A stretch of DNA of 64,000 bases from Nereocystis luetkeana (taxonomy: Eukaryota; Sar; Phaeophyceae; Laminariales; Laminariaceae). The stretch's first letter is position 1. Each line of letters begins with the position of its first letter. Positions 1 through 12,300 of the stretch are shown in pieces. The notes beneath the pieces are model-generated. The model did no database searches, was not told the origin of the DNA, and saw only the letters and a list, made by a program, of their open reading frames with translations. Location of the stretch: NCBI GenBank assembly GCA_031213475.1, contig JARUPZ010000014.1, positions 310,001 to 374,000 of the forward strand, read 5' to 3'. Made by a program: the position numbers and the translations under genes.

Positions 1-233
1 ACCAAAGTATTATTTAGTAGTTGTAAAATTAGTTGTAGCTGGATGGCGAGGGACAGTAGCTGGGATCGTGGGGCCCGCTTGGACTACGTTTCGTGTCGCC
101 CCCCTGTCAAGAAGACCACCTTCTCCCGCTGACGATATTGAAACAGCAGCCCTTGTGTTCGACGAGTCGTGACCGTCGTGTATTTTTTCACGATGCTTCA
201 ACGTTAGATAAACAGCTCTCACGCATGCGGCAG

Positions 234-313
234 GTGCTGGTGGTCGGCAGGGACGGCATGAACAGGGCTATGCACGGAGATACGGTGGCGGTCACCTTGC
301 TCCCCAAGAGGCG
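234..313 (+). CDS. DIS3: DIS3 exon 1 in window (end of CSD1)
   Basis: Encodes [20 protein letters not shown] and a short basic end, the DIS3 signature closing the first cold-shock domain. Acceptor is gcggcag, donor is CG|gtgagt (phase 2). The reading frame is also open upstream of the acceptor, so the 5' edge is less certain than the 3' edge. Earlier exons are outside the window. Confidence 0.8.
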
Positions 314-3300
314 GTGAGTCAACCCACAACACGAACACCCCCTTGGCAGTGAGCTGTATGACTGATGGCTGTATATTGTCTGGCTCAGGTTCGACAAACT
401 TGTTCAATATTCTTGATATTCAAACCTAAAACGCGATTTGATAATCTTGACCCTAGCCCCGACCGACCCGGAATTTTCTCGGATTTTTCTCGGAATGAAG
501 TTGTAATGAGGAGCTATCATATCAACCATTTCGTTCGAAACCGGGCGCCAAGTCTTGAACACGTAAATACCACTGACCTTGCTGCCCCAACCTTTTGGTC
601 CTTTCCCTATGTGGTAAACAAAAACTCAAACAAGTGATGCAACTCAAAACAAGTGATGCGACTCTTCCCCCTTTCGTCAGCCAGAGGTCTTGGTGAAAAT
701 ACAACTGAACTTGGTATTGTGCTCGTACTGTATGAGAATGTGGCGGGGGCCCGTTCTTAATAGGCGCATCCGGCGCACTCACGCCAATGAGGAGGATACC
801 CATTTCCTCCATCCCTCCCCTCTCATCCCCTCCCCTCACATGCCCTCCACTCCCCTCCCCCCCCCCCACCCCCAGTACTACTCCCATTGCTGTCTCTGGA
901 AATGCCTGCACCGGAAATTAAATCAACTCATTGAAGCTGTCGTTCATATGCAAGTCCGCCCCTAAAGCGGTTTTTAGTAGGATGCAGCTCACCCTTCATG
1001 CGACTCGCCAGACACCTCACGGCGCTTCGCGCTTGGTGCAAGCAATGTCTATCTGGTGGGTGAAAACGCGACATGCTCCGTCCCGGCATTGTAGGGATGC
1101 GAGGGTCTATGGTCATACGACTACGGTCATGCATGAAATCGAGTACGTCTCTCCTATCGAGTACACCCCCCCCCTAACCTCCACGATTCTTCGAGAAAGT
1201 ACAAGCTAATTTTGTCATTTTTTGTTTGTTTTTTCGCACCTTATAAAGATGCCATTTTCTCTCTCACATCACAAACACACAAACAATGTTCCCTGGTGAA
1301 CTTCTCGAACTATAATCTCTCCCTTTCGGTGCCGTGCCGTGCCTACTGAAGGTGGCGTGCCCCCGCTGATCGTAACCGGCTCACTCACGTGAACGAGGAG
1401 GACTCAAGCATCGTCGTGGGCGAAGAAGATAGTGGGCCGGGGGAGGACGACAACGGGGGAAAGGCGCCGCCGGGGGCTATGCCAACAGGTGCGCTCGTGG
1501 ACTCGCTATGGCGGGGGTTAGAGAGGGTGTTGCGTTTGGGGCTGGGGTTGGTACTGGTGGTGGTGTCGTCAATGGTGGCGGTGTTAGAGAAGTGGCGGTG
1601 GTGATGATCGTGCTGGGGGTGTCGGTGTTGTTCGTAATGGTGTAGGTGGTGCTGGTAGTGTTGGTGGGGATGTTGACCGCCGTGATGTTGGTGATGGTGG
1701 CGTTTGCATCATATTGTAAATCGCGTTCACTCAAACGTTTTCGTGTTTTTTCTCGGTTGTTCGCGGACGTTGTTTTGGACCCAAGGTTCTTGGCGCTTAC
1801 TTCACTACTGTGATTTGTGGTAGACACTATGGAGGCATTTATGGAGGAGGGGAGGTAACCTTACGCCTTGGCCATTCCGCGTTCCTTTTCGATCATTCAA
1901 AGTCGCGCTTTTGCACACGCGCATTTACCTTCGCTGTAAGTATTCGTTCTAGGACCACTCAAACAGGTGCTATTGTTCTCGTGCTAGTCGTGCTTTTATA
2001 CCCGTGACTCTTGTTAACACAAACACGTAGAATAGTGTGGCATGTAACATCAAATCGTGTGCACGGCATTCCATTCATACTCACGGCGTATGATAGGGTT
2101 TGTGGTAGGCGTTATGGAGGAGGGGAGGCGGCCATACGTCGTCACGATTCCGCCCGAGGAGACGGGGGGGCTCGGAGTTGGCGGCGGAGCCGGCGCTACG
2201 GTGGCGGCCGTTCCAATGGATTCGAGGATTCCCAAGATTCGTATCAAGACCCGCCAGCTCTCCCAGGTGAGAGGGAGCCGTTTGAATCTGGCTCGCTACC
2301 CGGAGGAGATGCCTCCCCTCGATGGTTTTCTCCATTGCACCTGATCTTCTCGGGATCGGGTCGGGTCGGGTCAAACTACTCGCGCGCCCGAGGCAACAGC
2401 AGCCTCGTCTGCGGTTGGCTGTTGGTCTGCCGCTACAACGGGAGCGACGGGCTAAGTTAACACCCCACACGTATTTTATATGTGGGGGTGTGGTATGCTT
2501 AAGCCCTATTTTTTACCATTTCAAAAGAGGATAAAACAGGTCTACAAACTTAAATCTGTCGCGTGGACACAACGAGCAGTATCGCCTGTTCTTCATTAGT
2601 TGGTGGTGGTGGTAGTGTTGGTGCTAGCGCCGATGGTGGTGGAGGTGTTGTTGCTGTTGTTGTTACTGGTGCGGACTGTGTTGTTTGCTGTTGCTTTTCC
2701 TGTTCTGCTGTTGTTGTTTTCTGTTCTGTTCTTGTGTTCTCATCAGCTTGTCGCCAAAATCTAGTCCATAGTCACAAGGTGGGCCTAAACAAACACAGAG
2801 AGAAAGAACTGATGAAAATGACAAAAATACACAGCAGTGAATACTACCGGGTATAAACTAGGCACCAGGTAGCCCTTTGGATAGCAATTTAGGTATACGG
2901 TATAGCATCGCATTGTTGCCATTGAAATTGAGAACATCCAATCCACTGAAAGAGTCTGATATCACAACCGTATGCGTATGGGTCCCGTGGATGTCATTGC
3001 AATCCCGTTTGGAAGGGAGGTAGGTGGGGGACGCTCTAAGGACTCCCCTGCTCCGTCTACTCCCCTGAAATCGCGGGCGCGGCCTGTGCTGTTCCCGTGC
3101 TCTTCCAGTGTCTTGATGTTCCTATATTTTTTTCTTTGCACGGTTTGACGCTTCAATATTATGCATGTTCCGATTTTTTGCATGTTCCAATGTTTTGCTG
3201 TTTCCAGTGTTTCGATGTTCCAATCTTGAGATAGATCCGTGTATTGATGTTCCAATGTTTTGCACGTTCCGATGGTTTGATATTCTGATGTCGTGATGTT

Positions 3301-6300
3301 CCAAGGTTTTTGATGCTGCGATGGTTTATCGTCCCAATGGTTTGATGTTCCGATATTTTGGTGGTCGAACAGATCAGCGGGCAGCGGCTGGTAGCGATGG
3401 TGGACAGCTGGGATGTCGGCCACGTCTTTCCCTCCGGACACTACGTGGCGTCGCTCGGACCAGTCGGCGAGGTGAAACATGGGCGGGTAACACGTGCTCG
3501 CCTCATACGGTAGGAGTACGAGTAGCCCGTTCTGGCGTAAGTAGAAGTGTCGTCGTGTCATGGTGCTGGGCGCGCATATCGTGCGTTTCCTTCCGTTGCA
3601 CTCACAGCACTCCGGCTGCTGCGCTTCGGACACACCCCTACCCCAAAGCAGCAGGCTCTGTAACACTATGGTAGGCTGCTTGCTTCGTGTGTTCGTGTGG
3701 CCGATGCTGTAGTACGGCCAAAGCACACTGTCCTCTCTCGGGTATGATAGTCCCAAGTATCACACATGTGCTAAGATGGGACACCCCTTCGGACGAATTA
3801 CGATGCTAGTTTTCTCGACGACGGAGAAGGTGCAAACGCCGAGCAATGCATCTATGGACAGGTATCGTCTTGATGTTCCCAAAGCCACCATCTTCGTTAT
3901 ATGTGCCTCCCTTAAGGCCCCTTAACCCCTTTAAAACCGCAGTCCCGTTTTGAGGACAAACCACTCAAATTCTAAGTAATTTGTCCCCAAAACGGGACTG
4001 CGGTCCTAAAAGGGTTAAGGCCTTAGGGCATGTTTGGAACAACTCAGCTCGGAACGTCGTCCCAGGGGGTGTGTTATCTTATCACACGGGTGGTAGTCTC
4101 ATTCGGTAGGCTCTTCTAACTGACCCTATAAGGCAAGTCTAGTGAGGCATGCCATATCGTTGGGATAACTATTTTTCGTTGTATGACTAGGCTGTGGGAT
4201 TGCTCATTCGTCAATGGTTGAATTTTCAGTTGTTCTGAAAGTCGGCTTTGAGGGGGAATACAGCTACCTGGTATAATATAGTGAGGAGGGTGTAGTATGC
4301 TCAGGAGACAGCACTTTCACTCCTTGACAAGACATCAACTTTGCCGTGTTTTTTTGCCTTGACTGACATGAAACTGCTGGGTTTTACATGTAGTGTGGAA
4401 CAGTCGGCCTTACACCCTTGACAGCGCGCGTTTTCCTTTGCTTGGCATGCCTCCTCACATACATGTTTCCCTGGGGGTGTGTTGTCTCGCGTGTTGTACG
4501 GTATACTGAGAGTACGTTAATATCTGTTTTCCGGCGATTTCTTGGAAGGCACGCTACTACACAGAGAGAGGTCGGAGCACACTTACTAACACAGCTTTGT
4601 TGTGTTGCAAAGCAGCACGTATTATACAGTACGCACCTCAGTGTCGTTTTCAATCTCCGGAGATTTGATACCACGCGCTGTAGTTGTGTTTTTTGCTGGT
4701 CTCCGGATTGATATTATCAATAGTTGTGTTCCGGTCCTTCCCGCCCTCGCCGCCCCCTCTCGCCATTCGCCGGCACACGCCGGCATTAATCGCGACGGAA
4801 AACAGTTCGAATGTCCATCCCACATAGCGGAATCGCCACATGACATGCTTGTTTTACGTCATACGTACGTCACCGGGTTTCCCAAGATGGAAATGCTGCT
4901 GTAAGGGTTAGGGCTAGGTGCTCAGTAGGGGAGTGAGTTGGCTTACTACACGATCATACACCAATGGCTTCACGGCTAGTTATTAGTTGGATGGGGTAGT
5001 GAAGCAACTAACTGACGTATTTTTTATCGCTATAAAACACACGCCGAGCCTCAAAACGCACCAGTCATATACGAAGAGAAACACGCGAAAGTCCGCGTTG
5101 TTACTATATGACCGCACGCAGCTTCCTGTAATACCTGCAGTATGATGCCTACTGTAGCCCAGTATTAGGCACCTTGGTAGTAACTAAAACACTGTAGTCA
5201 AGAAGTCATAGTCAGCCCGCTCACCACGCTTATGCTGAGCGATACTGGCCCTCGGCTGAGCGATCATCCCCGCGTTTGAACATGACTTGTACACATCTGT
5301 GCACATGTGGGTGTTTGTCTTTGGGTTTGTTTCGGTGGTGTCAGGTTTCTAGTGAGGCGGCGGCGCTGCTGGTGGAGTGCGAGGCGCGCTTCGAGCCCTT
5401 CAGCTTCAACGCTCTGGCTTCCCTGCCAATAGTGCCCAACCCGCCCGAGGTACGGTGCCATATGGTAGGGTAGGGTAGGGTATGGTATGGTATGGTATGG
5501 TATGGTATGGTAGGGTATGGTATGGTATGGTAGGGTATATTATGGTAAAATATGGCCTCATAACTTATCATGCGGTATAAATCCTGTCTTATCGTATGGT
5601 TTGCTGGGCTGTGGTGGTATGGTGTAGGGTGAGATGTGTGGTTTGGTACGGTGTGGTATGTGGTGATGTGGTGTGGTGTTTATGTGGTCTGGTACTACAT
5701 GGAATGGTGGGCATGATACCATATGACACGCTACGGCGCGGTTTGATAATATGTGGTGTTGTATGGTACGGTTTTGCGTTTTTTTTTATGGGGTTTTTTA
5801 AGGTGCAAGAGCTCTGGTTGGTGAATTGTGGCGGGTGAAACAAGGGAAGGTTTGGCAGAGGGGCGAGCACCCATCTTTCTGTGTTTGATTTTCTTGTCAC
5901 ACTTTGTTAATTTTCACATTATGTGAGGAGATTTGTCCCCTCAAAGTTCACCATTGGCTTGCCGGAGAAAACATTGTGGCGTCATCGAATGTTTCGCGGT
6001 AAGGTCAAGGTTTTTCGCGCGAGTGTAACCGGAATTTGTACGCATCTGTAGCCTGTGTTTTTGTGGTTCCGGTTAGTCCAGCATGGTGATGTGTGCGGCA
6101 TCCTTCCTCCTGTTTCGCGTTGTCCTTGAGGCGGTTACGACCACCATCCCACGACCATGCCCTGTATCACACAGCTTTCCCAATGGGCCATCTCACGCGG
6201 CATGCCTCACGCCTCGTCCCCTCCGCTTTCTTTTCTGGGGTTTCGTTGGCGGTAATCAGGAGTCTCAAAAGCCGACGGATGTTTTGCTGCCCCCTGCGAC

Positions 6301-9300
6301 ATTAGCCGAGCGCGAGAGGCCGGCCGGTGGATTCGGGAACGCTTCGAGGTAAAGCGAGCCCATCGCTGCTCTAGGGCAAAGCGAGGGGGGAGCATGCGTT
6401 TCCTTCACAGTTGATGGAGGGGGAGGAGGAAACCGGATGTAACCCCTTTATCACTAGTCTGACATCATGTAGGTTGGTTTGGGAGACCTTCCAGGTATAA
6501 CCAGTCCATTGTTGCTGGGGGGGGGGTCGGCATGTTGTTCATTTGTAGTCGATGGAGGTGAAACAAAACATCGGGTGTAAGTGTTGAAAGGAAGCGCCGG
6601 CTGGGCTGTTCTAGGCAGTCGGCCGCGGTAGCCCAAGCAATAGTTCCTCGCTACGGACGGTACGTATACTGGTACAGAGGCATATGTCAACGCTGCGTTA
6701 GTAGCCCAATGGATTAGGACTGAAAAAATCCTTGGCCCAGCTTCGCCATAATGGTTGAAACGTACTTGACGTGCAATCGTGACTCTAGATAGCCCTAGCT
6801 CTGATCACGACGGCCCCAGAACTTTCTCGGAATATTCTAGCATGTGATGAGCAGTTTTATTAATAGTGTGGACAATCAAACATTTGTCAAAGCTGGCCAA
6901 AGTCGTGATTTCTCCAGGTCTAACTTTCTCTTGTATACATGTTGCTTGTACTGGTGTCGTATACCTTGTAGCTGGCAAGACTCTGGATGGCGTGTGCAAG
7001 CGGCCGATGTCGTAGGAAGGCGTGACTTGAGAGGGGAAAGGGTTATGAGCGTCGATCCGCCCGGGTGCCAGGACATCGACGACGCCATGCATGTCACCAG
7101 GAAACCCAACGGGAAACTTGAGGTGGGCTGCCACGCGCTCAGGGCTGTGCTGGGTTGTTCTTGTTGCTCCTGGTGTTGTTACTGTTGTTGGCTTTGTTGT
7201 TGTTGATGTTGCTGTTGTTGCTCTTGGTCTTTTCGTTGGGGCTCTTGGTCTTCTTGTTTCTGCTCTTACGGTTGTTGTTGCTGCTGCTGTTGTCGTTGCC
7301 GCCGTGTATGATTTGTATTCAGCAACCCCCAGACGGTAGCCCCGGTTTTCTGCTGCCCGACTAGAGTTATACGTGTGACAAAGAACGTAATATATTGTCA
7401 TAGAAACACTCACAAGTATCGTTGATTACTACCAGGGTATACTAGATATTGCTAACGAGGTCGCGGGCCCGTCTTCACGATAATAAAAAGAAAACGGCCG
7501 AACACTTGTACAGCAAAACGCCTGGCTATCTATGCAAAATCCCTGTACAGCGAAACGCCTGACCCGCTTTAGCGCGACGGTTGTGTTGTTTTTCCGGTCT
7601 CCGGATATTTGATTGAGTATTTAACGCCTGACCCGATTTAGCGCGGCTTCTGCGACGCAGATTGGGGTCCATATCGCGGACGTAACCCGCTTCCTGGAGG
7701 CTGACGGTCCCCTCGACAAGGAGGCAAGGGCCAGGGCTACGACAGTGTACTTGGTGCATCGCCGTATCGACATGCTGCCAGCGCTGCTGTCGTCGGACCT
7801 GTGCTCGCTGCACGCGGGTACGGACAGGCTCTCGGTCTCTGTGGTGTGGGAAGCGGAGGAGGATGGGGAGGACATTAGGCTCTGCACGCGGTGAGACGAA
7901 GGTTCACACCAAACCCTAGGACGCACAGTACGGCAGAGCAGCAGAGTGTTGCCTGCTGTTTAACGGATACAGCAGTGTTGGGCGTAGTCTATAGGTGCAG
8001 CGGAAAGAGATGACCGCGGGTTGAGCGAGTGGACGGTGTCGTTCCGTTGTATCCAATTGCACCCAATCAGCGAAGGGGTCTTGGTCGTACGCAAGCAGGT
8101 ACCAGGGAAGACTATCTGTGGAGTCTAAGGAGAGGTACTGCGGGTACTACCGTACGTATTGCCATATATCAATGTGGCTATGGCCGGAGCTACAGTAGTA
8201 GCTATGGGCGGAGATGCAAGTGCAGGTACCCATTATAGTACGCTCTACATCCGCCTGGGTACCAGTGCCGGTGTCGCCTTATGCTGCTGATGTCTCGTTT
8301 TCCGTCTGCATTGTGATGCTGCTGTTGTCGGACAGACCCGACGGCTCCCCCGTGTGCTGGTTCGGGAGGACTGCCATCCACTCAAGAGCTTCCATGACGT
8401 ACGATCAGGTAGGTGTCGTCGTTAGTGTGGATGAGGCCACTACTGTCTCTACTGCTGCGGCGTACTCGGCAGAAATGTAGGTGTAGGAACGCTTTGCTTC
8501 TACTCTAACTATATGCAGTACCTCTACTGCTTCCCCTACTATACTACAGGCACTACGGGCTATCGTACCACTACAACCACTACTACTGTACTGCCATGTA
8601 ATAGGATTATTAGCATATTATTACTAATGCTATGAATACTAATACTGCTACGACTACTACTGTTAGTACTGCTACTGCTACAAGTAATGTTCCTACTAGT
8701 GTACTACTCCTATTATTTATGTCACTGTGCTCCCCCTACTGCAGACCGTAGGCATACTCCTACGACAACATGACAACAAATTCATTCCCGGTAAGGATAA
8801 CGACCGTCTGATGTAGCACACCTCTATCGTAGAGCAGGGTCGTCCATCTCCTCAAAAACAAAATGTGCACGAAAAGCACCGACAACAACAGCACAAACTA
8901 TAACAACAACAGCTACTGGTCCAACATCGACAACCACCACGACATCAACGTTATCAACATCAACAGCAGCGACGCCCACCCGTCGCTCTTCTTCAACATA
9001 CTTGCCCACCTACTGAGACTCGGCGACTTTTCCCGTATTTTCGATCACTGTACGGCTATCTGCAATGCGTCTCGCAGGCACAAATGCTAGTGGAGAAGGG
9101 CAAGATTACCAAGTCCAGGCGGCACGAACAACCTCCTCTTGGCCAGGCTGGCCGAGATGTGGATGACGCCCTTCAGCCGGCGCTGACCGGAGATCTTCGC
9201 CTTTTGACCCGTCTCGCAAGGTGCTACGTCTACTACCACTGCTGAAATCACGAGCGCATGATACTTTCTAGTTTACGTCGCGCAAAAAAAAAGGGGGGCC

Positions 9301-12300
9301 GTTTTAGGGCTGGCTGAAGCCGATTCTACGACAAGACGACGGAGATATCGGAAAGTGTGTCAATCAGCATCAGCGAATTCGGTGTCCGAACGAAACCTAT
9401 CAACGCACGCAAGTTTACGACTTACCAGGTATACAAATAGCCCGCTGCGCGAGTTCCGAGTCCCTAGCGACAGGCGCTCCTGATGTAATATCGGAATGAC
9501 CAACCAAGCCACAACAGCACAGAAAAAACACACACTGCGTCCTCCTGCACATTGTATTAGCAATGTATTGCAGCTTTCGTTATTAATAGGAGCTCGCTCA
9601 AATGGAAGGCATAGCAGTCACCAAAAGCTTTTTGCTCGAGATTTACGGTCAGACATTGCGCATCTCCGGATCCCAGCCCAATAGGGCCCCCTAGTGGTTT
9701 TGTTAGCCGTGCAATTCAGCAACATTCAGCAACATTCAGCAACATTCAGCAACATTCAGCAACTCGTATGATTCGTTTTTTTATTGACGCATTTGCTATA
9801 TTGGTGGTATTTTTTTATTTCCTGGTTGGCGTAGTTGTTGTGTCATCATTCCCGGTACGTTGGCTCTCATTTTCTTACTGTGCTTCGCTCCAATCGCAAC
9901 TATTTATATGGTAGTTTGGTTTTCTCTGCCTCACAGTCTGTGACCACATATCTATACTACAGTAGGCATATCTCCATTAATAGGATGAGGAATGAGGACG
10001 GACACTGGGTTCACTGATGTCGCTGCCCAAGGTATTGATAGAAAGAACGGTTTAATGTGAACACAACTCACAGTGTTGTTCAAAAGTGCGTTTGGTCACT
10101 ACAGCCTGAGTGTACTTTCGCGATAAAAGCCAAAGGCGTGTGCCGGGGGAGGTAAAGGGAAGCACGCGTGACCACGGGTTGAGTAGTGTACTAGTGTAGC
10201 CCAGACGGTCGCCGGCCGAGGAAGCCCACGCGAGTATAGCCAGATACATTACGCGACAACAATTACTGTAACAAATTGAGAGTTAAATCTCCTGGGACTT
10301 CCGAGGAGAAAATTGACGATACAATTGACAATTACAGCAATGCCCACTACTTGATTGGGGGATGACATGTACAATGGTTGGTGCCCGAGTTACAATGTTT
10401 GAAAGAAGTCGGACAGCACGAGCGCAACATCATCCTATCCCTGCTGCTGCTGGGCGCTCACGCTGCTTCTAGATGGTTGATAGCACCAGATCGCATCAAC
10501 CATTGTTTTGGTCGCTATGGAGGGATCCCAAACGGGTTAAGAACGTTTCGGCTCGACTTTTACACGAAACGCAAGAACAAGCCAATAACATTTTATTTTT
10601 TTTGCTGATTTTAGTGTAGGACGCCACCTGCTTCATACAATGTTTTTGAGTCTGGCCCGAAATAGGAGTGGCTTGACTGATGTCGTGTACCGTCTTGGAA
10701 GCGATCGCAACCAAGATCAAACATGGTGTCTTGCGAACGCCGCCCAATTAAGCACCGGTACATGTATAAGAGCTATAAGAGCTATAAGAGCTATAAGAGC
10801 ACGAGCGGGGATATCAGGACGAGCAAGGGGGAAGTGGTCGACTTCACCACGCACCCCGCGTAGGTCGCACAATGATATACTGTAAGTCGGTGACCCTCCT
10901 GGGTAGTGTAGTGCACACCAGACCCATCAGGACGATTTCATGAGGACGACTTTTATAGCAGATAGGTCTATCATAAGCATGCAAAACGCAAGACAGCACT
11001 CCCCTTGGGGTCCGAGCCGATTTTTGTGGAAACAAGAGGGGTGCACACGCAACCATTGTATGTATCACACAACCATTGTCGTCGTATGTATTGGCTCTGG
11101 AAGCGTGCCGTCGAGACATTTCCGAAAAGGCATATCAGTGCTCGTCATTTCGCGCTCTCCCCGTGACCGAGAAAATCAGCTTGGAAATTCGCACGGGGGT
11201 GTGTGTTATATTTATCACCCGTGTAGTAGTGTCATGCATACCGCACCATTACGGCCCACAGTGAAGGGGAGTTGGAGACGGTGTAATATTCAACCCTCAA
11301 ATGGCAGCAGAAGTGTACATACCCCGCATTGAGGGGGAGAGACGCTTAAATTTTGAGGCCTGTTGAGCTGAGGTGATACGTTTTTCTTTGGCTCTACACG
11401 TCGTGCATAATCACCCTGCGCACGGAAATACTTCAACTCGCGTAAGGGTGACCGGCCTTCCAGGGGCACACAACCCGATGAGTTAGACGTGGAGGTCTGG
11501 TGTGTTCGGGTGGTGCTTACTGTCTCACTCTGCATGTGGTGCATGCGGGGAATACTTGTCTTACAGTGTTTAGATGTAGAGTCTGACATGTTGAGATGAT
11601 GCGTACTGTTTTTCTCTGCGTGTGGGTTGTGTGGATAGGACGCTTCGGAAGCGACGGGTGGAGAACGGGGCGATAGACCTATCTCAGGAAGGAGCCGAAC
11701 TCAAGTTTAAGATCGATCCTGACACCGGTGAGCCACCGCTATTGTGTGGTGTAGTGTGGTCTACTCAGGTGTGTTGTGGATGGTGTGGTGGTGTAGTGTG
11801 CTGTGCTGTGGTATGCTGTGGTGCCGTACGGCATGGCATGCCATCGTAGTGTATGGTATGCGTAGTGTGGTCTGGCGAGGTGTCCAACGTAGTATGGCAA
11901 CGGCGACGACTACGTGCGACTGAAATGCTCGTGGATGTCATCTGCTGTCTACCGGTGCTGCTTCTATATGCCGCTGATGTGCATGCCACTGATGTTCATG
12001 CCACTGATGTGCATGCCACTGATGTGTATGCCACTGATGCGCATGCCACTGATGTGTATGCCACTGATGTGTATACCACTGGTGCGCATACCACTGATGT
12101 GCATGCCACTGATGTGCATGCCACTGATGTGCATGCCACTGATGTGCATGCCACTGATGTTGCATGCCACTGACGTGCCTGCCACTGATGTGCATGACGC
12201 TGATGTGCATGCACTGATGTGTATGCCACTACTGTCGCGCAAGCCCCTCTCTCTGCAGCGTGCGCGACCCTCACGTGCATACATACGAGCACCCGCTGTT

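Noticed and set aside
1107-1140. Possible 5S rRNA gene
   Set aside because: Only the first ~15 bases resemble 5S; the rest, including internal control boxes, does not match.
2962-3756. 264-codon minus-strand open frame
   Set aside because: Repetitive (GTTCCAATG-type motif), no family similarity, and overlaps DIS3 exon 4 on the other strand.
6805-7413. 202-codon Thr-rich minus frame
   Set aside because: Created by a GTTGTTGCTGTTG tract in the intron; overlaps DIS3 exon 6.
9716-9763. Regular short repeats considered as a CRISPR array
   Set aside because: Units are directly adjacent without spacers, and the genome is eukaryotic.
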